Assembly: GCA_031275035.1 (NCBI GenBank)
Contig: JAISPH010000053.1
Span: 1-40,552 of the forward strand
DNA from: Treponema sp.
GTDB taxonomy: Bacteria > Spirochaetota > Spirochaetia > Treponematales > Breznakiellaceae
DNA length: 40,552 bases
Reading direction: 5' to 3'
Shown: positions 26,201 through 33,380 of the stretch, piece after piece
How the letters are laid out: every line of letters begins with the position of its first letter
Numbering within the stretch: the first letter of the stretch is position 1
Position numbers and translations under genes: made by a program
Notes under the pieces: generated by a model
The model's database searches: none
What the model saw: only the letters and a program-made list of their open reading frames with translations
What the model was told of the DNA's origin: nothing

Positions 26201-26556
26201 AAGTCGCCGCTATCGCCGGCGTCAGGGACAGTTTCGTCTATGCCCAAGTCCGCTGCGGCAGAATCACCGGGTATGTCCGCATCCGGCGGGGGAACCAGAT
26301 CGTCGGGAATGGTGTCCAGAAAGGCGCCAAAATCAAGGTCCCCGGCCTCCCCGTCTTCGGCGCCGGACAGGGGAAAACCGGACGCAGATCCCGGCTCCCC
26401 GCCGCCGGCATCTTCCATCTCCGGCATGGGGACCGGTTCCGTATCGGGCAGGGGAAGATTATCCGCGGAAAGATGTTGTTCTGCCAAAACAGCGGCTTCA
26501 TTTCCAATATTGAGGAAGGATACTTTAAATTTTTCAAGCTGCTGTAATGACGGCAT
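23263..26556 (-). CDS. Large acidic TPR membrane protein, FlcA-like (periplasmic flagellar collar candidate)
   Basis: A 1097-aa protein with three parts. Residues about 1-420 are disordered and strongly acidic, with at least eight short motifs of the type DFS(I/F)PD, GFSMDEP or DGFSIPE. One transmembrane helix follows at about 518-542 (VFRVFLAIALVAVSLFYLIHY). The C-terminal 550 residues are helical and TPR-like (NEQFRRASLRRRMKKWYYRY, AREAFARLLEKYGRRDPYLE). The positive charges before the helix place the acidic part in the cytoplasm and the TPRs in the periplasm. This layout fits my memory of spirochaetal FlcA, a periplasmic flagellar collar protein needed for stator assembly, but no flagellar gene is adjacent. 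The frame begins with TTG at 26562; I chose the ATG at 26556, which has no clear RBS. Confidence 0.75.
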   Translation of the reverse strand: MPSLQQLEKFKVSFLNIGNEAAVLAEQHLSADNLPLPDTEPVPMPEMEDAGGGEPGSASGFPLSGAEDGEAGDLDFGAFLDTIPDDLVPPPDADIPGDSAAADLGIDETVPDAGDSGDFPASGFSMDEPDSAGADAPDAGGSDGFSFPDFSMDEPGGETDDFSFPDTLSDDFTGDAEAEPSGGPEVPALDLEADSGPAGPEEDFSIPGAGDFDALGPETAGLEAESAVSPEEPAEAAPEEPEVPDFGIADLPDEEMFSLFSEDGGSTADEDQASGPETFDTGTGIDLMAPTNFPDEAGAEEVSGSEPAEAMDFSIPDLEDAGASPAGDTGDGFSIPEERKDEFIDFGGETAADTGTPDAFDAFSLEGEVPDFGTGNAPSAGESIEDFSLAGIDDPFSVPGPDLPGTGRTAGQAAPEVEEINLSEEDFTRLQETLASYPLNLRIACEELIAEQAVAPDLMSSLIKHLVRGAPARETAALAGKILNKSISIPRGFEKKTGAELEEEQTSFAYIFIHKFIPVFRVFLAIALVAVSLFYLIHYFVYTPLAANALYKDGYERIPAGEYARANEQFRRASLRRRMKKWYYRYAHAFRKSKQYIFAGEKYQELLWFYPRDKQGALDYADMATNELMDYALAEQILRKNILDYAIDDQEGLTALGDNFLAWGEEDPSKYDAAREAFARLLEKYGRRDPYLERMLLYFIRTDNLGETIALQQYFMDTRKSKISAATLAELGGYLLDKRSEEVRGVPDENLGRIDGIRDILFRAIQIDPNLPESHYHLARYYNHFGNSGVEQQTLEAAIRAFDAAGRESAKRTRYRLDAERRYAQILINGREFFRAEEHLTKAAGIYENALERDLLKRAPEYGRLYADLGDLEYFTKDGNMEAALQYYRRAEQNGWAPPEIQYRTGSAYYHLQMWAPALERFFTASASMPLNRRILHALGNAAYLRGDYFAAQSYYNRLLDLLEAERAHLPVVMPNDKPEHMQLAERLMIGRNNLGVTLEALAETTGNTSYRSRALALFAESARAWDSITRNSNTMARMRPTELYGPGVNLGFLNSQNILYPVPGYEPQIFIQIDKDALEPSAWEDLAPPEFRLSQQ

Positions 26557-26598
26557 AATCAAGATATTGAAGCATCAACCGATAATTGTAAAGAATAT

Positions 26599-27339
26599 AT
26601 GAAAAAGATAATGGTTTTGATGCTCCTTGGGCTTATTATCGGCAGCAGTGGAGCGGTAGATACAGAATCTTACCGGTTTATTGAGCGTCTCCTCTCCCTT
26701 AAAAGGCCGGGATCGCCCGAGGTTTATGAAGATGCGGTGATCTTTACCGCTTCTTCAGCATACCGGCGGGTGGGCATAGCCTTTGCCGGCGAAGATTTTT
26801 CCCGGGTTCACTGGTTTCAGAAACTAATGGTGCCCGTAGACGCTCCGCTTCCCCGGAAAGACAGGGACCCTTCCACGGTTTTTACCGATTCGGGAATTCT
26901 TTTTCATGTGTATACTGTTCCAGAGGGTCTTAGGGAGATTGAATACCGGCTGGTGATTGACGGCCTCTGGACAACGGACCCCTTAAACCCCCTGCAGCGT
27001 ACCGATCCCGCCTCGGGGATAACCCGTTCCGTGATGGTCCTGCCCGAAATACCCCGCCGGCCTTCTACCCTTGGCGGCCCTCCCGGCAGTCTCAGCTTTA
27101 CATTTACCGCCCCGCCGGGGGAACGGATTACCGTGGCGGGCAGTTTTAACCGCTGGGACCCCTTTATGTACGAACTGCAGGAAACCAGGCCGGGCTTCTA
27201 TTCTCTGACTCTCCCCCTGCCGCCGGGGACCTATCACTATGTCTTTTTCTACCGGGGCGATCGTATCCTGGATCCCAATAATCCCGGCAGGGTGTATACC
27301 AGGGAGGGAAAGATTGCCTCCGAGGCCGTGGTCCGGTAA
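26599..27339 (+). CDS. Glycogen-binding-domain (CBM48/AMPK-like) exported protein
   Basis: A 246-aa protein with a hydrophobic N-terminal signal (MKKIMVLMLLGLIIGSSGAV). Its C-terminal 85 residues form an early-set/CBM48 beta-sandwich: ITVAGSFNRWDPF, then GFYSLTLPLPPGTYHYVFFY and DPNNPGRVY. The middle part (IAFAGEDFSRVHWF...EIEYRLVIDGLWTTDPLNP) repeats the same pattern less clearly, so two sandwiches are likely. CBM48 domains bind alpha-glucans in glycogen enzymes, but export and lack of a catalytic domain suggest another ligand or a structural role. It is divergent from the TPR gene, 42 nt apart, and may share regulation with it. Confidence 0.85.
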   Translation: MKKIMVLMLLGLIIGSSGAVDTESYRFIERLLSLKRPGSPEVYEDAVIFTASSAYRRVGIAFAGEDFSRVHWFQKLMVPVDAPLPRKDRDPSTVFTDSGILFHVYTVPEGLREIEYRLVIDGLWTTDPLNPLQRTDPASGITRSVMVLPEIPRRPSTLGGPPGSLSFTFTAPPGERITVAGSFNRWDPFMYELQETRPGFYSLTLPLPPGTYHYVFFYRGDRILDPNNPGRVYTREGKIASEAVVR

Positions 27340-27360
27340 GGTCCCGCGCTCCGCCGCCTG

Positions 27361-28497
27361 TCAGGACCCCAGGGCCTGATCAAAATCGGCGATAAGATCC
27401 TCCGCCGATTCAAGGCCCACTGCAATTCTGATAAGGTTGTCCGTAATGCCCATCCGCTCCCGTTCCGGGACGGGCATGTTGATGTGGCTCATCTTGACCG
27501 GATAGGAGGCGATGGTCTCCACTCCGCCGAGGCTCGGCGCCGCGGCGGCAAGTTTTATCCTGCTGTAGAAGTTAAGGGCCTGGCCGGTGGTTTTTGTCTT
27601 GAAGGAGAGCATGGCCCCGCCCCCCGCCGCCTGGGCCAGATGGATGTTTCCGCCGGGATGGCCGGGAAGGCCGGGATAATTCACTTCGGTAACCTGCTTA
27701 TGCTGCAGAAGCCATTCCGCCAGCTTCCCCGCAGTGGCCTGCTGGGTCTCCATCCGTACCTTGAGGGTTTTGATTCCCCTCATTACCAGCCACGCGTCCC
27801 AGGGGCCGGGTACGGCGCCGAAACTGTTCTGTATCTGATACAGCCTCTCTCCCAGTTCCCCGTTTGCGGTAACCGCCAGGCCGGAGATAACGTCGCTGTG
27901 TCCCCCCAGGAATTTGGTGGCGGAATGAACCACGATATCGGCGCCCAGTTCCAGCGGCCGCTGGAGGTAGGGGGTCATAAAGGTATTGTCCACAATGGAG
28001 AGAAGCCCCCGTGCCCGGGCTGTTTCCAGACAGGCCCTCAGATCGGTGATCTTGAGCAGCGGATTCGAAGGAGTTTCCAGGTACAGGGCCCTGGTATTGG
28101 GCCGTACCGCCCTTTTAATGTTCTCCGGGTCCGCTGCGTTCACGGCGCTCATCTCCAGACCCCACCTTTTATAGAAAGTTTCGATGATATATCTGCTGCC
28201 GCCGTAGACATCCTCGGCCATTATGATATGATCCCCCGCGGAAAGCAGGCCCAGTACCGAAGAAATTGCCGACATGCCGCTGGCAAAGGCAAACCCCCTG
28301 GCGCCGCCCTCCAGGGATGCGATAATCTCCTCCAGGGCCTTTCTGGTAGGATTGCCGCCCCGGGAATAATCAAATTCCTGGACCTCGGTAATCACCTTCC
28401 GGTAAAACGTGGAGGTTTGATAAATGGTAACTCCCAGGGCTCCGGTAACCGGATCCGCCTCATGGCCGTTATGTATAAGCAGGGTTCCTCTGTCCAT
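27361..28497 (-). CDS. Trans-sulfuration PLP enzyme (cystathionine gamma-synthase/lyase family)
   Basis: A 378-aa pyridoxal-phosphate enzyme of the Cys/Met metabolism family. Seen are the substrate/PLP region YSRGGNPTRKALEEIIASLE, the PLP-stacking segment FASGMSAISSVLGLL, and the Schiff-base lysine in HSATKFLGGHSDVISG. The C-terminal block RIAVGLESAEDLIADF is typical. The family includes cystathionine gamma-synthase (MetB), beta-lyase (MetC) and gamma-lyase (MccB); sequence alone does not settle which. The ATG at 28497 is preferred because GGGGGA lies 10 nt upstream; the frame begins with a TTG at 28515. It is divergent from the hybrid kinase. Confidence 0.9.
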   Translation of the reverse strand: MDRGTLLIHNGHEADPVTGALGVTIYQTSTFYRKVITEVQEFDYSRGGNPTRKALEEIIASLEGGARGFAFASGMSAISSVLGLLSAGDHIIMAEDVYGGSRYIIETFYKRWGLEMSAVNAADPENIKRAVRPNTRALYLETPSNPLLKITDLRACLETARARGLLSIVDNTFMTPYLQRPLELGADIVVHSATKFLGGHSDVISGLAVTANGELGERLYQIQNSFGAVPGPWDAWLVMRGIKTLKVRMETQQATAGKLAEWLLQHKQVTEVNYPGLPGHPGGNIHLAQAAGGGAMLSFKTKTTGQALNFYSRIKLAAAAPSLGGVETIASYPVKMSHINMPVPERERMGITDNLIRIAVGLESAEDLIADFDQALGS

Positions 28498-28574
28498 ATC
28501 GCAATTATCCCCCAATCGGAAAGGGGTTACAAGTGGTGCTGGGCAATAATCATATTTTGTATTATCATATTGAT

Positions 28575-30935
28575 ATGTTGACCTTTGCTAGAAATTTTAT
28601 TTCAAAATACATTTTTTCTGATGATCTGCCCCTGGAAGGCCGGGTCTTTAATCTGGTTCTTTCCTTCGGCATATTGGCCGAAATCATCGCCGTTATTGCC
28701 CGGATTATTGAAGGGGTTTCCTCTATCGCAGTTATGGCAGTACTGGGGATGATGGCGGTAACCGCCGCCGCTTTCTATTTTTGCAATAAATTCCGTCTCT
28801 ACAAACTGGGTATCCGCCTTGCCATTATTGTGGTCTGCAACATACTTTTCCCCCTGATCTTTTTTACCAGCGGCGGGGTGAACAGCGGCATGGCCGGCTA
28901 CTTTGTGCTTACCCTGGTGCTGATTTTTTTCCTTGTCCGGGGCAGGACTTGTTTTTTTATGGTCCTCGTACACATTTTTATTTTGATAAGCTGCTATATG
29001 ATCGGGAAATTATATCCCGGTACGGTTATCCCCTTTAAGCGTGATTTTTCCCGTTATGTGGACATCATCCAGACCATTCTGGTAAGCGGTATTCTTATCG
29101 GGATGCTGATTAAATACCAGAACAGGATCTACGAGGAGGAAAAGCGCAGGGCCGAAGCCGCCACCAGGGCAAAGGCGGAATTTCTTGCCAATGTAAGCCA
29201 CGAGATACGCACCCCCCTCAACGCCATTATCGGCCTGGGCGAACTTGAACTGGGAAAAGAACTGCCCGGCGAAACTCACAGCAATCTGGAAAAGATGCAT
29301 AACTCCGGCATGGTGCTTCTGCATATCATCAACGATCTGCTGGATATTTCAAAAATTGAATCCGGCCGGTTTGCGCTTGTTCCCGGAAAATACCAGGTCG
29401 CCAGTTTTATCAATGATACGGTAAATATCAACATGGTACGCATAGGAAGCAAACCCATACGCTTTAAGCTTTCGATTGATGAAACTATTCCCGGCGCCCT
29501 TATAGGGGACGAGCTGCGCATCCGGCAGATCCTGAACAACCTTCTCTCCAACGCCTTTAAGTACACCAGGGAAGGAACCGTTGAACTTTCCATAGGCTTT
29601 GAAGAAAGAACAGAGGACAGCCTGTGCCTTGTCTGTACCGTGCGGGATACGGGAATAGGCATAAAGGCGGAGGATGTTTCAAAATTGTTCTCCGCATATA
29701 ATCAGGTCGACTCAAAGAGCAACCGCCATATAGAAGGGACGGGGCTGGGGCTTTCGATAAGCAGGAACCTTGCGGAGATGATGGGGGGAAGCATCTCGGT
29801 GGAAAGCGAATACGGCGCGGGCAGTTCCTTTACGGTGCGCCTCCCCCAGGGAATAGCCGCCTCCGGGCCCCTGGGCAAAGATACCGCCAGGGCGCTTGAA
29901 ACATTCCAATTTGCCGTTGTCCGGGAGAGGAGACGGGGGCCGCGCTTTAAAATGCCCTATGCCCGGGTTCTTGTGGTTGACGATGTGCAGATAAACCTTG
30001 ACGTAGCCCAGGGGATGATGATCCCCTACGGCCTTACCGTGGACTGCGTCCTCTCCGGTTCCGAGGCAATACAACTGCTGCGGGAGGAAAAGGTCCGTTA
30101 CGATGCGGTATTCATGGACCACATGATGCCCGGTATGGACGGCATTGAGGCGGTGCGCATTATCCGGGAGGAAATTGACAGCGATTACGCCAGGACAATC
30201 CCCATCATAGCCCTGACGGCGAACGCCATCATCGGCAGCGAAGAGATGTTCCTCTCCACCGGTTTTCAGGCGTTTCTGTCCAAACCCATTGATTCGGTAA
30301 AGCTTGACGTTATCCTTAACAAATGGGTGCGGAACAGGGAGAAGGAAGCGGCCCTTTCCGCCGGAACTGCCGTACCTGCCCCGGGAAACGGTTCCGCCGA
30401 AGCGGCCCGGGGAACTGCGCCGTCTGCCGCCGCCGAAGCCGCCGATACCGGGTTCGCGCCGCCTGCCGCCGTACCCATACCGCCCGTTGCTGCTGCCGCT
30501 GCGTCCTCCTCCGCCAATGCCGCTGTACCCGCCGGGCCCGCCGCTTTTATCCCCCCGCCGGGCCTTGATTATCAGCTGGGACTTTCCCGTTTCGGCGGCA
30601 GGGCGGACGTTTTTCTCCGTATTCTTACTTCCTATGCGGCGGGTCTGCCGGAACTGCTTGATAGGGTCCGTCCGGCCACGAACAATCCGGCCCTTGAAGG
30701 GGAGGCCCTGGCCGGCTATATCACCAGCATACACGGCGTCAAAGGCGCCTGCCGGGGCGTAGCCATCATGGAGCTGGGCGGTATGGCGGAGGAACTGGAA
30801 ATGGCCGCCAAACGGGGCGACACAGCCTTTACCGCCTCCCATAACGGAGCCTTCATTGAGGCGGCGGAACAGTTTCACGCCGAACTAAAAAGAAGCCTGG
30901 CGGCGGCGTCCATTCCGGTCCCGGAGCGGCGATAA
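28575..30935 (+). CDS. Hybrid sensor histidine kinase with receiver and HPt
   Basis: A 786-aa phosphorelay sensor. The N-terminal 180 residues form about six hydrophobic helices without a large extracytoplasmic loop, so it probably senses a membrane-associated or small permeant signal. HisKA has His209 (NVSHEIRTPLNAIIGLG), HATPase has DTGIGI and GTGLGLSIS, the receiver has VLVVDD and phospho-Asp515 (FMDHMMPGMDG), and the HPt domain has His720 (SIHGVKGACRGV). An Ala/Pro-rich linker of about 75 residues precedes the HPt. The kinase-receiver-HPt part parallels the kinase at 944-4063, with a different sensor. The ATG at 28575 lacks an RBS; a direct repeat ATCATATT lies just upstream. Confidence 0.92.
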   Translation: MLTFARNFISKYIFSDDLPLEGRVFNLVLSFGILAEIIAVIARIIEGVSSIAVMAVLGMMAVTAAAFYFCNKFRLYKLGIRLAIIVVCNILFPLIFFTSGGVNSGMAGYFVLTLVLIFFLVRGRTCFFMVLVHIFILISCYMIGKLYPGTVIPFKRDFSRYVDIIQTILVSGILIGMLIKYQNRIYEEEKRRAEAATRAKAEFLANVSHEIRTPLNAIIGLGELELGKELPGETHSNLEKMHNSGMVLLHIINDLLDISKIESGRFALVPGKYQVASFINDTVNINMVRIGSKPIRFKLSIDETIPGALIGDELRIRQILNNLLSNAFKYTREGTVELSIGFEERTEDSLCLVCTVRDTGIGIKAEDVSKLFSAYNQVDSKSNRHIEGTGLGLSISRNLAEMMGGSISVESEYGAGSSFTVRLPQGIAASGPLGKDTARALETFQFAVVRERRRGPRFKMPYARVLVVDDVQINLDVAQGMMIPYGLTVDCVLSGSEAIQLLREEKVRYDAVFMDHMMPGMDGIEAVRIIREEIDSDYARTIPIIALTANAIIGSEEMFLSTGFQAFLSKPIDSVKLDVILNKWVRNREKEAALSAGTAVPAPGNGSAEAARGTAPSAAAEAADTGFAPPAAVPIPPVAAAAASSSANAAVPAGPAAFIPPPGLDYQLGLSRFGGRADVFLRILTSYAAGLPELLDRVRPATNNPALEGEALAGYITSIHGVKGACRGVAIMELGGMAEELEMAAKRGDTAFTASHNGAFIEAAEQFHAELKRSLAAASIPVPERR

Positions 30936-30949
30936 GTCCCGCCGTCCCC

Positions 30950-30979
30950 TTTACACAGAAAAGACAGATAGGCTATAAT
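30950..30979 (+). promoter_or_regulatory. Sigma-70 promoter of the tRNA-Ser cluster
   Basis: TTTACA (30950-30955), 18-nt spacer and a consensus TATAAT (30974-30979), about 55 nt before the first tRNA. A TTCCTGA...TCAGGAA hairpin follows in the leader (about 30987-31011). Confidence 0.75.
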
Positions 30980-31034
30980 GCCCCATTCCTGACAACCTGT
31001 AATCAGGAACAGCCGGTATTGACCCGCCGGTTTT

Positions 31035-31121
31035 GGAGAGATGCGAGAGTGGTTGAATCGGACGGTCCCGAAAACCGTTGAACCCGTCAGGGTTCCGAGG
31101 GTTCGAATCCCTCTCTCTCCG
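31035..31121 (+). tRNA. tRNA-Ser(CGA), with C at position 33
   Basis: An 87-nt long-variable-arm tRNA: acceptor GGAGAGA/TCTCTCC, anticodon stem ACGGT/ACCGT with loop CCCGAAA, variable arm AACCCGTCAGGGTT, T arm GAGGG-TTCGAAT-CCCTC, discriminator G. By alignment with E. coli tRNA-Ser(CGA) (loop CTCGAAA), the anticodon is CGA and the normally universal U33 is C. CCA is not encoded. Confidence 0.85.
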
Positions 31122-31148
31122 TTAAAAACGGAGAGAAGGATTCGAACC
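31100..31148. repeat. Inverted copy of the tRNA-Ser 3' end
   Basis: GGTTCGAATCC (31100-31110) inside the tRNA is mirrored by GGATTCGAACC (31138-31148), and CTCTCCG (31115-31121) by CGGAGAG (31129-31135), around a TTAAAAA centre. A similar mirrored unit lies at 31262-31308. Confidence 0.75.
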
Positions 31149-31269
31149 GGAGCGTTCCTGTTTAACGGCTAAAGCGCAGGCCTTGACCGTGCCTGCGGCG
31201 CAGGAGCGCCGGGAGAGCGAAGGCGGGCCGGAGAAGCGGACAGGAAAGTCCGCGCCGGAGGCCGAATCC
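31138..31269. repeat. 131-bp tRNA-associated repeat, copy 1
   Basis: Begins GGATTCGAACCGGAGCG and ends GGAGGCCGAATCC. It contains GCAGGC...GCCTGC and a TTCCTGT...ACAGGAA long-range pair. Nearly the same sequence occurs at 31488-31620, and a truncated third beginning at 31298. Confidence 0.75.
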
Positions 31270-31297
31270 CTCTCTTTCCGTTAACAACGGAGAAAAG

Positions 31298-31320
31298 GAT
31301 TCGAACCGGAGCGCTCCGTG
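31298..31320. repeat. Truncated third copy of the tRNA-associated repeat
   Basis: GGATTCGAACCGGAGCG recurs after a CCGTTAACAACGG hairpin, then diverges. Confidence 0.55.
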
Positions 31321-31344
31321 CAGGCGTTGCGTATGGGCAGTTCT

Positions 31345-31365
31345 GGAAACCCCGGTTGGGGTTCC
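31345..31365. repeat. GGAAACCCC-GGTT-GGGGTTCC hairpin
   Basis: An intergenic hairpin 7 nt before the second tRNA-Ser. Its reverse complement differs by one base deletion from 4102-4121, and its CCCAACCGGGG core recurs at about 22149-22161. Confidence 0.6.
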
Positions 31366-31372
31366 ATATTTT

Positions 31373-31459
31373 GGAGAGATGACCGAGCGGCCGAAGGTGC
31401 ACGATTGGAAGTCGTGTGTACCCGTAAGGGTACCGAGGGTTCAAATCCCTCTCTCTCCG
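31373..31459 (+). tRNA. tRNA-Ser(GGA)
   Basis: An 87-nt type II tRNA: acceptor GGAGAGA/TCTCTCC, anticodon stem CACGA/TCGTG with loop TTGGAAG (anticodon GGA, decodes TCC/TCT), variable arm TGTACCCGTAAGGGTAC, T arm GAGGG-TTCAAAT-CCCTC, discriminator G. CCA is not encoded. It is likely co-transcribed with the first tRNA-Ser. Confidence 0.95.
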
Positions 31460-31487
31460 CAAAATTGACAGTGTGCGAATACTATGG

Positions 31488-31620
31488 GATTTGAACCGCG
31501 GAGCGCTCCTGTTTAACGGCTAAGGCGCAGGCCTTGACCGTGCCTGCGGCGCAGGAGCGCCGGGAGCGCGCAGGCGGGCCGGAGAAGAGAACAGGGAAGT
31601 CCGCGCCGGAGGCCGAATCC
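31488..31620. repeat. 131-bp tRNA-associated repeat, copy 2
   Basis: Begins GGATTTGAACCGCGGAGCG and ends GGAGGCCGAATCC. The long-range pair CTCCTGTT...AACAGGGA is kept by a G-U wobble where copy 1 has A-U, while the local GCGGAC-GTCCGC hairpin of copy 1 is lost. Confidence 0.75.
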
Positions 31621-31633
31621 TCTCCCCGGCAGC

Positions 31634-31797
31634 TTGATTCCGTCCGTGGGGTACATGCCCAAGAGCCCGCTTGCGCGGGGGAGCCTTGGGGCGGTTAGTC
31701 AGTGCAGCGTCTACGAAATGAGGTATGTATCCCCACATATAATCACATTCTTCCCGGAACGAAGAACCCCGCCGCTTACGGCGGGGTTCTTCGTTAA
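31634..31797. repeat. Dispersed 164-bp structured repeat, copy 2
   Basis: Begins TTGATTCCGTCCGTGGGG and follows the same plan as 13657-13820. Its terminal hairpin is perfect here: a 15-bp stem at 31760-31774/31779-31793 (arms start CGAAGAACCCC, loop CTTA), so it could act as a terminator for the convergent transcripts. The minus-strand ORF homologous to that in copy 1 starts at 31738 with GGGAAGAA upstream. Confidence 0.7.
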
Positions 31798-31826
31798 TAA
31801 CGAATCCCCGGAGACCGCCTTCTCCG

Positions 31827-33152
31827 TTAGGGACCCCACGCCCCGGCGCTGTAAGTATAGGTTCCCGCCGCTTTGCTCTTTGTAAGCTCATAAAATTGCT
31901 TAAAAGCGGCCCCGTAAGTTCCGAAGGCCGTACCGTCCGCTATGGTTACATTAGCGCCGATGGTAATAGAAGTTATGACATTGCCGGCAAAGGCCCCAAT
32001 GCCAATCGAAGTAACGGTATTGGGAATCGCAACGCCGGTTAACTGGTTATTTATGAAGGCATAAAGCCCGATTGCGGTAACGCCGCCGGGGATAGTAACG
32101 CTTGACAGCAGGTTATTTGCGAAGGCATAGTTTCCAATTGCAGTAACGCCGCTGGGAATTGAAACACTGCCCAACCGGTTGTCTGCAAAAGTATGGTCCC
32201 AAATTGCAGTAACGCCGCTGGAAATGGTAACGCCGGTTAACTGATTGTTTGCGAAGGCCCCAATGCCAATCGAAGTAACGGTATTGGGAATCGAAACGCC
32301 GGTTAACTGGTTATTCGCGAACGCATGATCCCCAATCCCGGCGGCGCCGCCAAAACTGGTAATAGCGGCAATGGCATTATTTGCAAAGGCATAAGGTTCT
32401 ATCGAAGTAACGCCGCCGGGAATTGTAATGCCGGTTAACTGGTTGTTTATAAAGGCATGATCCCCAATCCCGGTAACGCCGCCGGGAATGGCAACGCTTG
32501 GCAACTGGTTATTTGCGAAGGCATAGGATTCTATCGTAGTAACGCTGCCGGGGATAGTAACGCTGGTCAGCTGGTTATGGGCAAAAACGGCGGAGGCAAG
32601 GGTCGTAATGCCGGCGGCGCTGAGGTCAACGGTTTCCAGCCTGTTGTAGGCAAAGGCGTTATTGCCGATGCTGGTAACGGAAGCAGGAATGGTAAGGATA
32701 TTGGGAGTGGCGGGGTCCTCTTTCAGCAGGTTGTCCGCAAAGGCGTGATCCTTTATTTCTGCAACGCCGGTCAACGAAACGCTGGTCAGCCGGTTATGGG
32801 CAAAGGTATACGGCTCAATGCTTGAGACGCTGCCCAGGGAAACGATCTCCGCGATCCTGTTTTGGCTGAAGGCGCAGGCTCCTATGGCGGTAACCGAAGC
32901 GGGAATGTCGATACGTTCAAGAAAATTATAGTAAAACGCGTATTCCCCAATGACAGCGAGGCTGCCGGCGGCGCTCAGGTCAACGCCGGTTACTTTTCTG
33001 TTCCTGTACGCTCCGTCTGCAATGAGGGTCTGCGTTGAAGGAATAAGCACTTTAATAAACGGCGCCTCTTCCCCCGCATCCAGGCTGCACCCGGAAAACA
33101 GCAGACCCAGCGCCGCCAATACGGACAGGCCTGCAAAACTTCGGCATTTCAT
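31827..33152 (-). CDS. BspA-like leucine-rich-repeat lipoprotein (TpLRR type)
   Basis: A 441-aa surface lipoprotein. The signal peptide MKCRSFAGLSVLAALGLLFS ends in a lipobox LFSGC, so lipidation and outer-surface or periplasmic display are likely. The mature part is about 14 tandem LRR_5 repeats of 22 residues with the consensus VTsIgxxAFaxNqLtsVtIPgg, encoded by near-identical 66-bp units. TpLRR/BspA proteins of treponemes often bind host matrix or other bacteria. The start at 33152 (or 33155) is chosen because AGAGGA lies just upstream and the lipoprotein signal begins there. The frame stays open upstream to 33368 through a repetitive leader. The tandem repeats allow in-frame copy-number change. 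Confidence 0.88.
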   Translation of the reverse strand: MKCRSFAGLSVLAALGLLFSGCSLDAGEEAPFIKVLIPSTQTLIADGAYRNRKVTGVDLSAAGSLAVIGEYAFYYNFLERIDIPASVTAIGACAFSQNRIAEIVSLGSVSSIEPYTFAHNRLTSVSLTGVAEIKDHAFADNLLKEDPATPNILTIPASVTSIGNNAFAYNRLETVDLSAAGITTLASAVFAHNQLTSVTIPGSVTTIESYAFANNQLPSVAIPGGVTGIGDHAFINNQLTGITIPGGVTSIEPYAFANNAIAAITSFGGAAGIGDHAFANNQLTGVSIPNTVTSIGIGAFANNQLTGVTISSGVTAIWDHTFADNRLGSVSIPSGVTAIGNYAFANNLLSSVTIPGGVTAIGLYAFINNQLTGVAIPNTVTSIGIGAFAGNVITSITIGANVTIADGTAFGTYGAAFKQFYELTKSKAAGTYTYSAGAWGP

Positions 33153-33177
33153 CATGATTCCTCTTACCGGTTCCGGC

Positions 33178-33305
33178 CCGGCAGTAGTTAGCTCCGGCTT
33201 AAAAGTAACTACTTCTGGCTCTGCGGTAGTTACTTCTGACCCTGTAGCAGCTACTTTTGGCTCTGTAGTAGCTGCTTTTGGCTCTGCGGTAACCGCTTCC
33301 TGTGC
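33178..33305. repeat. 21-bp imperfect tandem repeats in the leader of the LRR gene
   Basis: About six units of a 21-bp sequence (minus strand: AGCCAAAAGTAGCTGCTACAG and variants) lie between promoter and start codon. They would read as xxTAEPK-type heptads if translated. Confidence 0.65.
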
Positions 33306-33309
33306 CATA

Positions 33310-33338
33310 AGTATAGCGATGTTTGGAAAAAAGCGCAA
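33310..33338 (-). promoter_or_regulatory. Promoter of the LRR lipoprotein gene
   Basis: On the minus strand TTGCGC (33338-33333), a 17-nt spacer and TATACT (33315-33310). The predicted start of transcription lies downstream of the frame's most upstream ATG, supporting the internal start at 33152. Confidence 0.6.
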
Positions 33339-33380
33339 ATATGGTTCGGAAAAGCGGCGTTTTTCCATAACCCGCCGGTT

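Noticed and set aside
31236..31262. AGGAAAGTCCGCGCC, similar to a conserved RNase P RNA segment
   Set aside because: The rest of the RNase P core is absent and the segment lies inside a short duplicated repeat.
31169..31462. Minus-strand ORF with ERDLNPRYPYGYTRLPI
   Set aside because: Well-known spurious translation of antisense tRNA-Ser; it overlaps the true tRNA at 31373-31459.
31827..33000. Regular 66-bp repetition resembling a repeat array
   Set aside because: It encodes 22-residue leucine-rich repeats in one open frame.
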